64,000 nucleotides of DNA from assembly GCF_964204865.1 (NCBI RefSeq), contig NC_135251.1, positions 22,134,001 through 22,198,000 on the forward strand, written 5' to 3'. Position 1 is the first letter of the stretch. Every line of letters starts with the position of its first letter. The position numbers and the translations under genes were made by a program. Positions 10,754-24,900 of this stretch are shown here, piece by piece. Below the pieces are notes generated by a model. The model was not told the DNA's origin, did not search any database, and saw only the letters and a list, made by a program, of their open reading frames with translations. The DNA is from Styela clava. Taxonomy: Eukaryota > Chordata > Ascidiacea > Stolidobranchia > Styelidae.

Positions 10754-11665
10754 TTTTTATATGCCAGAGAAGAACCTTTCCACGATCGAATAGCAGGCCT
10801 ACAGTACATCAACAGGTACTGAAAAGGCCGTCTGACCTTACGCTACCTCTGGGAATTACGCTCTCATCTTTTCGTTACAGTTCTGATGTAAACAACGTAA
10901 ATTTTGTAGCTTATCTTCTTTTTTTTTGATAAGAGGGAATGAATTGAGGTCTTATATGACAAGGAAGAACTGTTCCGCGAACGAATATCAGATACTGGTA
11001 AGTTACCGTACCACATATGATTATCGGGGAATCGATATTTTCTTCCAATTTTGGCCTGGTACCGTAATGGAGAAGTGACTCGGATCACTTGGTATTTCAA
11101 TTCACGTTGAAATTGGATGAAGAAGAATAGATCATTACCAGAGGACATGGAAGAGATATGATGGTCCCGGTACCGTTATTTATACCCATGTACTAGTAAG
11201 TCAGTTACCATATCCATGTAGCTTTTTCACTGTTCAGATTCGTGCAGGATTCCGTACCGGTACCGAAGGCGTAGGGTACCCTATGGTTTTCGGTGAAGTG
11301 ATGATAATATATTTCGTTTTATTCTAAGTGTCCATATATTTGAGCATAGCTCTCTTGTTCCTCTTCTGATTATAGGTATTTTTCTTCCTAACGTTATATA
11401 GAATCGTTTATTCTCATGAACTACTGGATCAATTGATTTGTAAAATTCAGTGGTTGAAAATTGTATTTTTCGCTAGAAAAGCTCTATTATTTTCTATTCA
11501 TTGCAGAAATTTCTGTATTCTATATGGGATTCGTTAGTCGTGAACACTGCTACGCGGCAGTCTTCTGTGATGTATTGCATACCCGTACGTTAGGCCTATT
11601 GCTTCATTACTTTTGTCACCGTATTTTATATACCGTAATTCAACAGGACCAGGAAAACAGATTTG
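10754..11665. repeat. Inverted-repeat arm, 3' flank of gene R
   Basis: This is the reverse complement of about 4300-5240. The break from the L2 intron to this arm lies at about 10741-10754. It carries the GGTAC-rich palindromes and, at about 11315-11345, an inverted copy of the dispersed repeat motif. Confidence 0.7.
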
Positions 11666-12780
11666 ATGTATAGTAAATTTTATATGACTGGAGGATCTGG
11701 AAAATTTTGCATAAACCTTTTTTTTTATCTAGACTCTAGAGTGTACCCACTGACCATAAGCAGACAGAGAACATAGCCAACCTAATAAGGTGGGTAACAA
11801 TTTTCCGATAACTGAAGTGCATACGGAAAGGGACAAAGTTTCTTTTCTTCTGCACAAAAAATGAATGGTTCGACATGACTGTGATTGTAGTTGTGGAATG
11901 TTGTGGTATAATATAGATAGCATTCTGGAATACAACACGAGTCCCGGAAACATACTGAGTTTCCAATAAAGTTTAGAATCTTAAAGTAAACAAGAGAGCA
12001 ATGCTCGAATATATTGATACGAAGGTCAAAACGAAGTTTTATCGAATCTTTTACAGTTCCGGTAGTCCTCCTTACCAAAAAATATCACTGAATGCAAACG
12101 CGCAACCGCCACACGGTGCGCAATTTTTGAATTCAATGACGTCATCGCACAAAACTTCAACGTGAAAATCGAATCCCATAGAGCCCACCGAAATTCGAGT
12201 GAATAAAATATTACCCTTCTAGCAAAAACAACAATCTCACTGGGAATTTCAAAGAAATTGATTCAGAAGCTAGAGAGAAAAGATGTTCAAGAAGAAGAAT
12301 ATCAACAATAACATAACAAGGGATCTACGCCCAAATATATGGACACGTCTGGTCGCAGTACAGTACGGTTTACCGTATCGTCAGATCACAGTCTACAAAT
12401 GTATTCACACCAAGCGAAGCAGTACAGTAGGACACAAAATGGCGTCCGATGACCTCAGAACATTTGGTGACGTCATAGCAAACAAAAACAAATCTCACAG
12501 AGCTAACAGAAATCTTTGAAATAAATAAAAGTAATAGCCTTCTGGAGAAAAATTTCATCTTCAACCACTAAAAATTTCAAAGCAATTGGTCCAGTGATCA
12601 AAGAGAAAAGCATTTTTTTAATATTTCCACTAGGTGTCCAAAACGTGTCAAAGAACAACAAGAACAAGAACAACATACCAACAAAGCGATCGTTATGTCC
12701 ACTAAACGTGTCCAATACCAAAATGGCCCATAGCTCTACTGAGAGTCTAGCAAATTTCGATTTCATTGCAAAAATTTCAC

Positions 12781-12987
12781 CTTTACACGAGCTTCCGCTT
12801 GTATCCCATATACCTATTGCATTGTCGTCTGCTGTCGTTGCGTCCTCGCAAGTCGCAATTCCATTTCCTAACATATAGTAGCCTTGATCACATTTTAAAT
12901 CACAAGTTTCCTTAAATATTTCATCTCCAACACACGATGAAGAGGGGTATCCATTAGCAAATGTAGGAGGATTAGAACAAATGACAG
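12781..12987 (-). CDS. Sushi exon B1 (last visible sushi exon of gene R)
   Basis: A 207-bp phase 1-1 exon with 69 residues and Cys at 4, 19, 29, 33, 47 and 68, with Trp at 61. It differs from the other B exons by Leu in place of Ser in the YYMSGNG loop. Reading straight on past its GTGAAA donor gives about 80 more open residues, including a Leu/Phe-rich stretch, before a stop at about 12503. Confidence 0.85.
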
Positions 12988-15900
12988 CTGAAAATAAGAT
13001 TTGCAAATTTATTCAAAATCAAAATGTACAAACACACGTAACAGTTCTGCGTAACCTATTGCGTAACTCCTTGGCCAATAGGAAAGCAAAATTGAACCTT
13101 TTTTTCACGTCTACAATGAAGTATCAGTATCGTAAATAGGTATCCACAATATCGGTGATAGATTGGTATTATTTTTAATATCAAATTGTCATCATCTGGT
13201 TACGATTACCACGCTTTATAATCATTTCAGGTAATAATCGTATCCCACATTGACATTAGCCTTTGTGACGGTCATTTTCTTTCAAATCTTTGATAATGAT
13301 TACACTTGCACTGTCTTCTTCAAATTTCGCGTCAAGTATATATTTCCTAATGTTTCAGTGTCACCTCGGCACTGAAGAAATATTTATTTTTATGCATAAT
13401 TTCAGACAATTTATTATTTTTTAATCGTTACTCAATTCTTTAGTGAGTTTCCTTGACGTTCATTGAGCTTTGGTTTTTGAATACGTTGCACAATTTGTGA
13501 CATAGGTCAAACAGTACTATTTCGTTAGGTGTCTACAGTATTCATGTACACATCCTTGACAATGTAGTAATTTTAATGAGTTCAATTTCGTCCGAGTATA
13601 ATTTGCTATGAGGTAAATTTGGGTATACAGGTTCACCTGTTGTAGTAAGTATCTTTTCGTCGCGGGTTAATCGAAAAAATAGTGGATATGTGTTTTGAAA
13701 GTACCTTCACAAGAACTGTCTCCGAAATCCCACTTTCCTATAGCATTGTCCTGGTTTGGCTGTTGGTCAATACAAGTTGCTGTACCTATTCCAGTCATGT
13801 AATACCCCTTATTACATTCCAAAGTACATTGGCCACCAAAAGGTTTAATACCTGCGCATGATTGACCTCCGTTGATAAATACCATCAAGTTTGTGGTACA
13901 CGTCAGAGCTAAACAAAATTGTATATAGTTAGATGGACTAGAGCAGGGATGCAATGACGCCACTCGTTGAAAAAGCCAGCTTTTTCAGCGAATAATGATT
14001 TTTTATGTTGCTCAAGATACTTAACCAATGTCCGATACGAGAATTTAAAATGTCTCTTTACATTGATTTAATTGTGCTCGGCGTAACTCGAGATTGCGTC
14101 GAACTACGACAAAATAAAAAAATCAATTATACAGTTAAATATCACGGCAATCTGCGGACTTGAACATACGTGGTAAACCTGTCCGATCATCATAATCCGA
14201 TAAAAAGTCGAGTGCGGCCCCGACGGTAATTCAAGAATTGGTAAGAAGGCACAACGTGGGCATAAATAATTATTTCACATCGGTAATTGTGATAAAGCTT
14301 CCAGCAGAGCAATTTAATTGGTAAACATCGGCGATTCACGATATCCAAATTTTAACTGTCGCGGAATCCGAAAACAAAAGTTACGGTGATGATATTTTAT
14401 AACACCGTCTTCAGTTTTAGTACTACTCTCTTATTTCCAGTCACAGATTCATTCTATCATTATATGAAGCGTCTCGTCACCGATGATTGCAAAATAACGA
14501 GTTTTCCACTGTGGACGCACAAGTCCGGGCGGAAAAACAATTATTGACGTATTCGAGACACAAAACAACGGACGTGTGTAAGAGAGGTATAGTAAATTTT
14601 ATATCACTGGAGGTTTTGGAAAGTTTTGCATAAACCTTTTTTATCTAGAGTCTACCCACTGACCATAAACAGACAGAGAACATAGCCAACCTAATAAAGT
14701 GGGTAACAATTTTCCGGTAACTGAAGTGCATACGGAAAAGGACAAAGCTTCTTTTCTTCTGCATAAAAAATGAATGGTTTGACATGACTGTGATTGTAAT
14801 TGTGGCATGTTGTGGTATAATATAGATAGCATTCTGGAATACAACACGAGTCCAGGAAACATACTGAGTTTCCAATAAAGTTTAGAATTTTGAAGTAAAC
14901 AAGAGAGCAATGCTCGAATATATTGATACAAAGGTCAAAACGAAATTTTATCGGATCTTTTACAGTTCCGGTAGTCCTCCTTACCAAAAAATATCACTGA
15001 ATGCAAACGCGCAACCGCCACACGATGCGCAATTTTTTAATTCAATGACGTCATCGCACAAAACTTCAACGCTAAAAACGAATCCCATAGAGCCCACAGA
15101 AATTCGAGTGAATAAAATATTACCCTTTTAGCAAAAACAACAATCTCACTGAGAATTTCAAAGAAATTGATTTAGAAGCTAGAGAGAAAAGATGTTCAAG
15201 AAGAAGAATATCAACAATAACATAACAAGGGAGCTACGCCCAAATATAGGGACACGTCTGTTCGCAGTACAGTACTGTTTACCGTATCGTCAGATCACAG
15301 TCTACAAATGTATTCACACCAAGCGAAGCAATACAGTAGGACACAAAATGGCGTCCGATGACCTCAGAATATTTGATGAAGTCATAGCAAACAAAAACAA
15401 ATCTCACAGAGCTAACAGAAATCTTTGAAATAAATAAAAGTAATACCCTTCTGGAGAAAAATTTCATCTTCAACCACTAAAAATTTCAAAGCAATCGGTC
15501 CAGTGATCAAAGAGAAAAGCGGTTTTTTAATATTACCACTAGGTGTCCAAAACGTGTCAAAGAACAACAAGAACAAGAACAACATACCAACAACGCGATC
15601 GTATTGTCCACTAAACGTGTCCAATAACAAAATGGCCCATAGCTCTACTGAGTGTCTAGTAAATTTCGACTTCATTGCAAAAATTTCACCTTTACACGAG
15701 CTTCCGCTTGTATCCCATATACCTATTGCATTGTCGTCTGCTGTCGTTGCGTCCTCGCAAGTCGCAATTCCATTTCCTGACATATAGTAGCCTTGATCAC
15801 ATTTTAAATCACAAGTTTCCTTAAATATTTCATCTCCAACACACGATGAAGAGGGGTATCCATTAGCAAATGTAGGAGGATTAGAACAAATGACAGCTGA

Positions 15901-18900
15901 AAATAAGATTTGCAAATTTATTCAAAATCAAAATGTACAAACAAACGTAACAGTTCTGCGTAATCGATTGCGTAACTCCTTGGCCAATAAGAAAGCAAAA
16001 TTAAACCTTTTTTTCACGTCTACAATGAAGTATCAGTATCGTAAATAGGTATCCACAATATCGGTGATAGATTGGTATTATTTTTATTATCAAATTGTCA
16101 TCATCTGGTTACGATTACCACGCTTTATAATCATTTCAGGTAATAATCGTATCCCACATTAGCCTATGTGACGGTCATTTTCTTTCAAATCTTTGATAAT
16201 GATTACACTTGCACTGTCTTCTTCAAATTTCGCGTCAAGTATATATTTCCTAATGTTTCAGTGTCACCTCGGCACTGAAGAAATATTTATTTTTATGCAT
16301 AATTTCAGACAATTTATTATTTTTTAATCGTTACTCAATTCTTTAGTGAGTTTCCTTGACGTTCATTGAGCTTTGGTTTTTGAATACGTTGCACAATTTG
16401 TGACATAGGTCAAACAGTACTATTTCGTTAGGTGTCTACAGTATTCATGTACACATCCTTGACAATGTAGTGATTTTATTGAGTTCAATTTCGTCCGAGT
16501 AAGGGTATAATTTGCTATGAGGTAAATTTGGGTATACAGGTTCACCTGCTGTAGTAAGTATCTTTTCGTCGCGGGTTAATCGAAAAAATAGTGGATATGT
16601 GTTTTGAAAGTACCTTCACAAGAACTGTCTCCGAAATCCCACTTTCCTATAGTATTGTCCTGGTTTGGCTGTTGGTCAATACAAGTTGCTGTACCTATTC
16701 CAGTCATGTAATACCCCTTATTACATTCCAAAGTACATTGGCCACCAAAAGGTTTAACACCTGCGCATGTAGGACCTCCGTTGATAAATACCATCAAGTT
16801 TGTGGTACACGTCAGAGCTAAACAAAATTGTATACAGTTAGATGGACTAGAACAGGGGTGCAATGACGCCACTCGTTGAAAAAGCCAGCTTTTTCAGCGA
16901 ACAATGCTTTTTGATGTTGCTCAAGATATTCAACCAATGTCCAATACGAGAATTTAAAATGTCTCTTTATATTGATTTAATTGTGCTCGGCGTAACTCGA
17001 GATTGCGTCGACCTACGACAAAATAAAAAAATCAATTATACAGTTAAATATCACGGCAATCTGCGGACTTGAACATACGTGGTAAACCTGTCCGATCATC
17101 ATAATCCGATAAAAAGTCGAGTGCGGACCCGACGGTAATTCAAGAATTGGTAAGAAGGCACAACGTGGGCATAAACAATTATTTTACATCGGTAATTGTG
17201 ATATAGCTTCCAGCAGAGCAATTTAATTGGTAAACTTCGTAGATTCACGATATCCAAATTTTTATCTGTCGCGGAATCCGAAAACAAAAGTTACGGTGAT
17301 GATATTTTATAACACCGTCCTCGGTTTTAGTAACTACTCTCTTATTTTCAGTCACAGATTCATTCTAATATTATATGAAGCGTCTCGTCACCGATGATCG
17401 CAAAATAACGAGTTTTTCACTCTGGGCGCTCAAGTCCGGGAGGAAAAACCAATTATTGACGTATTTGAGACACAAAACAACGTACGTGTGTAAGAGAGGT
17501 ATAGTAAATTTTATATGACTGGAGGTTTTGTAAAATTTTGCATAAACCTTTTTTATCTAGAGTCTACCCACTGACCATAAACAGACAGCGAACATAGCCA
17601 ACCTAAAAAGGTGGGTAACAATTTTCCGGTAACTGAAGTACATACGGAAAAGGACAAAGCTTCTTTTCTTGTGCACAAAAAATGAATGGTTCGACATGAC
17701 TGTGATTGTAGTTGTGGCATGTTGTGGTATAATATATATAGCATTCTGGAATACAACACGAGTCCCGGAAACATACCGAATTTCCAATGAAGTTTAGAAT
17801 CTTGAAGTAAACAAGAGAGCAATGCTCGAATATATTGATACGAAGGTCAAAACGAAGTTTTATCGGATCTTTTACAGTTCCGGTAGTCCTCCTCACCAAA
17901 AAATATCACTGAATGCAAACGCGCAACCGCCACACGGTGCGCAATTTTTTAATTCAATGACGTCATCGCACAAAACTTCAACGTGAAAAACGAATCCCAT
18001 AGAGCCCGCAGAAATTCAAGTGAACAAAATATTACCCTTCTAGCAAAAACAACAATCTCACTGGAAATTTCAAAGAAATTGATTCAGAAGCTAGAGAGAA
18101 AAGATGTTCAAGAAGAAGAATATCAACAATAACATAACGAGGGAGCTACGCCCAAATATATCGACACGTCTGTTCTCATTACAGTACGGTTTACCGTACC
18201 GTCAGATCACAGTCTACAAATGTATTCACGCCAAGCGAAACAGCACAGTAGGACACAAAATGGCGTCCGATGACCTCAGAACATTTGGTGACGTCATAGC
18301 AAACAAAAACAAATCTCACAGAGCTAACAGAAATATTTGAAATAAATGAAAGTGATAGCCTTCTGGAGAAAAATTTCATCTTCAACCACTAAAAATTTCA
18401 AAGCAATTGGTCTAGTGTACAAAGAGAAAAGCGATTTTTTATTATTTTGACTAGGTGTCCAAAAAGTGTCAAAGAACAACAAGAACAAGAACAACATAAC
18501 AACAAAACGATCGTTATGTCCACTAAACGTGTTCAATAACAAAACGGCCCATATGTCTACTGAGTGTCTAGTAAATTTCGACTTTATTGAAAAAATTTCA
18601 CCTTTACACGAGCTTCCGCTTGTATCCCATATACCTATTGCATTGTCGCCTGCTGTCGTTGCGTCCTCGCAAGTCGCAATTCCATTTCCTGACATATAGT
18701 AGCCTTGATCACATTTTAAATCACAAGTTTCCTTAAATATTTCATCTCCAACACACGATGAAAATGGGTATCCATTAGCAAATGTAGGAGGATTAGAACA
18801 AATGATAGCTGAAAATAAGATTTGCAAATTTATTCAAAATCAAAATGTACAAACAAACCTAACAGTTCTGCGTAACCTATTTCGTAACTCCTTGGCCAAT

Positions 18901-21900
18901 AAGAAATCAAATTAAACCTTTTTCTACATCTACAATGAAGTATGCAGATGTATCAGTATCGTAAATAGGTATCCACAATATCGGTGATAGATTGGTATTA
19001 TATTTAATATCAAATTATCATCATATGGTTACGATTAACACGCTTTATAATCATTTCAGGTAATAATCGTATTCCACATTAGCCTTTGTGACGGTTATTT
19101 TCTTTCAAATCTTTAATAATGATTACATTTGCACTGTCTTCTTCAAATTCCGCGTCAAGTATATATTTCCTAATGTTTTATTGTCACCTCGGCACTGAAG
19201 AAATATTTATTTTTATGCATAATTTCAGACAATGTATTATTTTTATATTGTTACTCAATTCTTTAGTGAGTTTCCTTGACGTTCATTGAGCTTTGGTTTT
19301 TGAATAAGTTGCACAATTTTTGACATAGGTCAAACAGTACTATTTCGTTAGGTGTCTACAGTATTCATGTACACATCCTTGACAATGTAGTGATTTCAAT
19401 GAGTTCAAATGTCGTCCAAGTAAGGGTATAATTTGCTATGAGGTAAATTTGGGTATACACGTTCACCTGCTGTAGTAACTATCTTTTCGTCGCGGGTTAA
19501 TCGAAAAAATAGTGGATATGTGTTTTGAAAGTACCTTCACAAGAACTGTCTCCGAAATCCCACCATCCTACAGGATTATTGTCCTTGTTTGGCTGTTGGT
19601 CAACACAAGTTGCTGTACCTATTCCAGTCATGTAATACCCCTTATTACATTCCAAAGTACATTGGCCGCCAAAAGGTTTAACACCTGCGCATGATGGACC
19701 TCCGTTGATAAATACCATCAAGTTTGTGGTACACGTCAAAGCTAAACAAAATTGTATATAGTTAAATGGACTAGAGCAGGGGTGCAATGACGCCACTCGT
19801 TGAAAAAGCCAGCTTTTTCAGCGAATAATGATTTTTTTTTGTTGCTCAAGATATTTAACCAATGTCCGATACGAGAATTTAAAATGTCTCTTTATATTGA
19901 TTTAATTATGCTCGGCGTAATTCGGGATTGCGTCGACCTACGACAAAATAAAAGAATCAATTATACAGTTAAATATCACGGCAATCTGCGGACTTGAACA
20001 TACGTGGTAAACCTGTCCGATCATCATAATCCGATAAAAAGTCGAGTGCGGCCCCGACAGTAATTCGAGAATGGATAAGAAGGCACAACGTGGGCATAAA
20101 TATTTATTTCACATCGGTAATTGTGATATAGCTTCCAGCAAAGCAATTTAATTGGTAAACTTTGGCGATTCACGATATCCAAATTTTTATCTGTCGCGGA
20201 ATCCGAAAACAAAAGTTACGCTGATGATATTTTATAACACCGTCCTCAGTTTTAGTAACTACTCTCTTATTTTCAGTCACAGATTCATTCTATTATTATA
20301 TGAAGCGTCTCGTCACCGATGATCGCAAAATAACGAGTTTTTCACTCTGGTCGCACAAGTCTGGGCGGAAAAAACAATTATTGACGTATTTGAGACACAA
20401 AACAACGTACGTGTGTAAGAGAGGTATAGTAAATTTTATATGACTGGAGGTTTTGGAAAATTTTGCATAAACCTTTTTTATCTAGAGTCTACCCACTGAC
20501 CATAAACAGACAGGGAAAAAAGCCAACCTAATAAGGTGGGTAACAATTTTCCGGTAACTGAAGTGCATACGGAAAAGGACAAAGCTTCTTATCTTCTGCA
20601 CAAAAAATGAATGGTTCGACATGACTGTGATTGTAGTTGTGGCATGTTGTGGTATAATATAGATAGCATTCTGGAATACAACACGAGTCCCGGAAACATA
20701 CTGAGTCCCCAATAAAGTTTAGAATCTTGAAGTAAACAAGAGAGCAATGCTCGAATATATTGATACGAAGGTCAAAACGAAGTTTTATCGGATCTTCTAC
20801 GGTTCCGGTAGTCCTCCTCACCAAAAAATATCACTGAATGCAAACGCGCAACCGCCACACGGTGCGCAATTTTTAAATTCAATGACGTCATCGCACAAAA
20901 CTTCAACGTGAAAAACGAATCCCATAGAGCCCACAGAAACCGAGTGAATAAAATATTACCCTTCTAGCAAAAACAACAATCTCACTGGAAATTTCAAGGA
21001 AATTGATTCAGAAGCTAGAGAGAAAAGTTGTTCAAGAAGAAGAATATCAACAATAACATTACAAGGGAGCTACGCCCAAATATATGGACACGTCTGTTCG
21101 CAGTACAGTACGGTTTACGGTATCGCCAGATCACAGTCTACAAATGTATTCACACCAAGCGAAGCAGTACAGTAGGACACAAAATGGCGTCCGATGACCT
21201 CAGAACATTTGGTGACGTCATAGCAAACAAACACAAATCTCACAGAGCTAACAGAAATATTTGAAATAAATAAAAGTGATAACCTTCTGGAGAAAAATTT
21301 CATCTTCAACCACTAGAAATTTCAAAGCAATTGGTCCAGTGATCAAAGAGAAAAGCGGTTTTTTAATATTTCCACTAGGTGTCCAAAAAGTGTCAAAGAA
21401 CAACAAGTACAACATAACAACAAAACGATCGTTATGTCCACTAAACGTGTCCAATAACAAAACGGCCCATAGGTCTACTGAGTGTCTAGTAAATTTAGAC
21501 TTCATTGCAAAATTTTCACCTTTACACGAGCTCCCGCTTGTATCCCATATACCTATTGCATTGTCGTCTGCTGTCGTTGCGTCCTCGCAAGTCGCAATTC
21601 CATTTCCTGACATATAGTAGCCTTGATCACATGTTAAATTACAAATTTCTTTATATATTTCATCTCCAACACACGATGAAGAGGGGTATCCATTAGCAAA
21701 TGTAGGAGGATTAGAACAAATGACAGCTGAAAATAAGATTTACAAATTTATTCAAAATCAAAATGTACAAACAAACGTAACAGTTCTGCGTAACCTACTC
21801 TGTAACTCCTTGGCCAATAAGAAAGCAAATTAAACCTTTTTCTACGTCTACAATGAAGTATGCGGATATATCAGTATCGTAAATAGGTATCCACAATATC

Positions 21901-24900
21901 GGTGATAGATTGGCATTATTTTTAATATCAAATTGTCATCATCTGGTTACGATTACCACGCTTTATAATCATTTCAGGTGATAATCGTATCCCACATTAG
22001 CCTTTGTGACGGTCATTTTCTTTCAAACCTTTAATAATGATTACACTTGCACTGTCTTCTTCAAATTTCGTGTCAAGTATATATTTCCTAATGTTTCAGT
22101 GTCACCTCGGCACTGAAGAAATATTTATTTTTATGCCTAATTTCAGACAATGTATTATTTTTATATCGTTACTCAATTTCTTAGTGAGTTTCCTTGACGT
22201 TAATTGAGCTTCGATTTTTGAATACGTTGCACAATTTGTGACATAGGTCAAACAGTACTATTTCGTTGGGTGTCTACAGTATTCATGTACACATCCTTGA
22301 CAATGTAGTGATTTAATTGAATTCAATTTCGTCCGAGTAAGGGTATAATTTGCTATGAGGTAAATTTGGGTATACAGGTTCACCTGCTGTAGTAACTATC
22401 TTTTTGTCGCGGGTTAATCGAAAAAATAGTGGATATGTGTTTTGAAAGTACCTTCACAAGAACTGTCTCCGAAATCCCACCATCCTATATCATTATTGTC
22501 CTGGTTTGGCTGTTGGTCAATACAAGTTGCTGTACCTATTCCAGTCATGTAATACCCTTTATTACATTCCAAAGTACATTGGCCGCCAAAAGGTTTAACA
22601 CCTGTGCATGATGGACCTCCGTTGATAAATACCATCAAGTTTGTGGTACACGTCAGAGCTAAACAAAATTGTATATAGTTAGATGGAATAGAGCAGGGGT
22701 GCAATGACGTCACTCGTTGAAAAAGCCAGCTTTTTCAGCGAATAATGATTTTTTATGTTGCTCAAGATATTTAACCAATGTCCGATACGAGAATTTAAAA
22801 TGTCTCTTTATATTGATTTAATTGTGCTCGGCGTAACTCGGGATTGCGTCGACCTACGACAAAATAAAAGAATCAATTATACAGTTAAATACCACGGCAA
22901 TCTGCGGACTTGAACATACGTGGTAAACCTGTCCGATCATCATAATCCGATAAAAAGTCGAGTGCGGCCCCGACGGTTATTCGATAAGGGTAAGAAGGCA
23001 CAACGTTGGCATAAATAATTATTTCACATCTGTAGCTGTGATATAGCTTCCAGCAGAGCAATTTAATTGGTAAGCTTCGGCGATTCACGATATCCAAATT
23101 TTTAAGGTTCCATTACATTTGAACCCACGTACATTTGAACCCATGACAATTGCACCTGTATGCTATTGCACCTATGGAATTTTTTTTGTTTCATGGATAG
23201 TTAAACCCATACTAACCCTAATCCATGGGTTTTAGCACCCGCATATAGATTGAACCCGTGGATATACGCATGGGTTCAAATGTACATGGGTTCAAATGTA
23301 CGGTCACCAATTTTTATCTGTCGCGGAATCCGAAAACAAAAGTTACGCTGATGATATTTTATAACACCGTCTTCAGTTTTAGTAACTACTCTCTTATTTT
23401 CAGTCACAGATTCATTCTATTATTATATGAAGCGGCTCGTCACCGATGATCGCAAAATAACAAATTTTTCACTCTGTACGCACAAGTCCGGGCGGAAAAA
23501 ACAATAATTGACGTATTTGTAACACAAAACAACGTACGTGTGTAAGAGAGGTATAGTAAATTTTATATGACTGGAGGTTTTGGAAAATTTTGCATAAATC
23601 TTTTTTATCTAGAGTCTACCCACTGACCATAAACAGGCAGAGAACATAGCCAACCTAATAAGGTGGGTAACAATTTTCCGGTAACTGAAGTGCATACGAA
23701 AAGGACAAAGCTTCTTTTCTTCTGCACAAAAAATGAATGGTTCGACATGACTGTGATTGTAGTTGTGGTATAATTTAGATAGCATTCTGGAATACAACAC
23801 GAGTCCCGGAAACATACTGAGTCTCCAATAAAATTTAACGTGAAAAACGAATCCCATAGAGCCCACAGAAATTCGAGTGAATAAAATATTGCCCTTCTAG
23901 CAAAAACAACAATCTCACTGGAAATTTCAAAGAAATTGATTCAGAAGCTAGAGAGAAAAGATGTTCAAGAAGAAGAATATCAACAATAACATAATAGGTC
24001 TACTGAGTGTCTAGTAAATTTCGACCTCATTGCAAAATTTTCACCTTTACACGAGCTTCCACTTGTATCCCATATACCTATTGCATTGTCGTCTGCTGTC
24101 GTTGCGTCGTCGCAAGTCGCAATTCCATTTCCTGACATATAGTAGCCTTGATCACATGTTAAATCACAAGTTTCCTTATATATTTCATCTCCAACACACG
24201 ATGAAAATGGGTATCCATTAGCAAATGTAGGAGGATTAGAACAAATGACAGCTGAAAATGAAATTTGCAAATTTATTCAAAATCAAAATGTACAAACAAA
24301 CGTAACAGTTCTGCGTAACCTATTGCGAACTCCTTGGCCAATAAGAAAGCAAAATTAAACTATTTTCTACGTCTACAATGAAGTATGCGGATGTATCAGT
24401 ATTGTAAATAGGTATCCACAATTTCGTTGATAGATTGGTATTATTTTTAATATCAAATTGTCATCATCTGGTTACGATTACCACGCTTTATATTCATTAC
24501 AAGTAATAATCGTATCCCACATTAGCCTTTGTGACGGCCATTTTCTTTCTAATCTTTAATTATGATTACACTTGCATTGTATTCTTCAAATTTTGCGTCA
24601 AGCATATATTTCCTAATGATTCAGTGTCACCTCGGCACTGAAGAAATATTTATTTTTATGCATAATTTCAGACAATGTATTATTTTTTAATCGTTACTCA
24701 GTTCTTTAGTGAGTTTCCTTGACGTTCATTAAGCTTTGGTTTTTGAATAGGTTGCACAATTTGTGACATAGGTCAAACAGTACTATTTCGTTAGATGTCT
24801 ACAGTATTCATGTACACATTCTCGACAATGTAGTGGTTTTAATGAGTTCAATTTCGTCCGAGTAAGGGTATAATTTGCTATGAGGTAAATTTGGGAATAC

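Larger units (their letters stand above)
11666..14586 (-). repeat. Tandem unit 1 (exons A1, B1)
   Basis: In gene direction it holds a hAT right-end stump (14586-13944), exon A1, an intron, exon B1, then two consecutive dispersed-repeat blocks. The join to unit 2 reads gtaagagagg|tatagtaaa at about 14586. It is the last unit of the gene and next to the inverted breakpoint. Confidence 0.8.
14587..17499 (-). repeat. Tandem unit 2 (exons A2, B2)
   Basis: Same layout as unit 1: hAT stump 17499-16853, A2, intron, B2, dispersed-repeat blocks. No extra insertion. The length is close to units 1 and 3, so about 2.9 kb is the basic unit. Confidence 0.8.
17500..20423 (-). repeat. Tandem unit 3 (exons A3, B3)
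   Basis: hAT stump 20423-19777, A3, intron, B3, repeat blocks; about 2.9 kb with no added mobile element. Confidence 0.8.
20424..23551 (-). repeat. Tandem unit 4 (exons A4, B4)
   Basis: hAT stump 23551-22694, itself interrupted by a 204-bp MITE (23105-23308), then A4, intron, B4 and repeat blocks. Confidence 0.8.
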
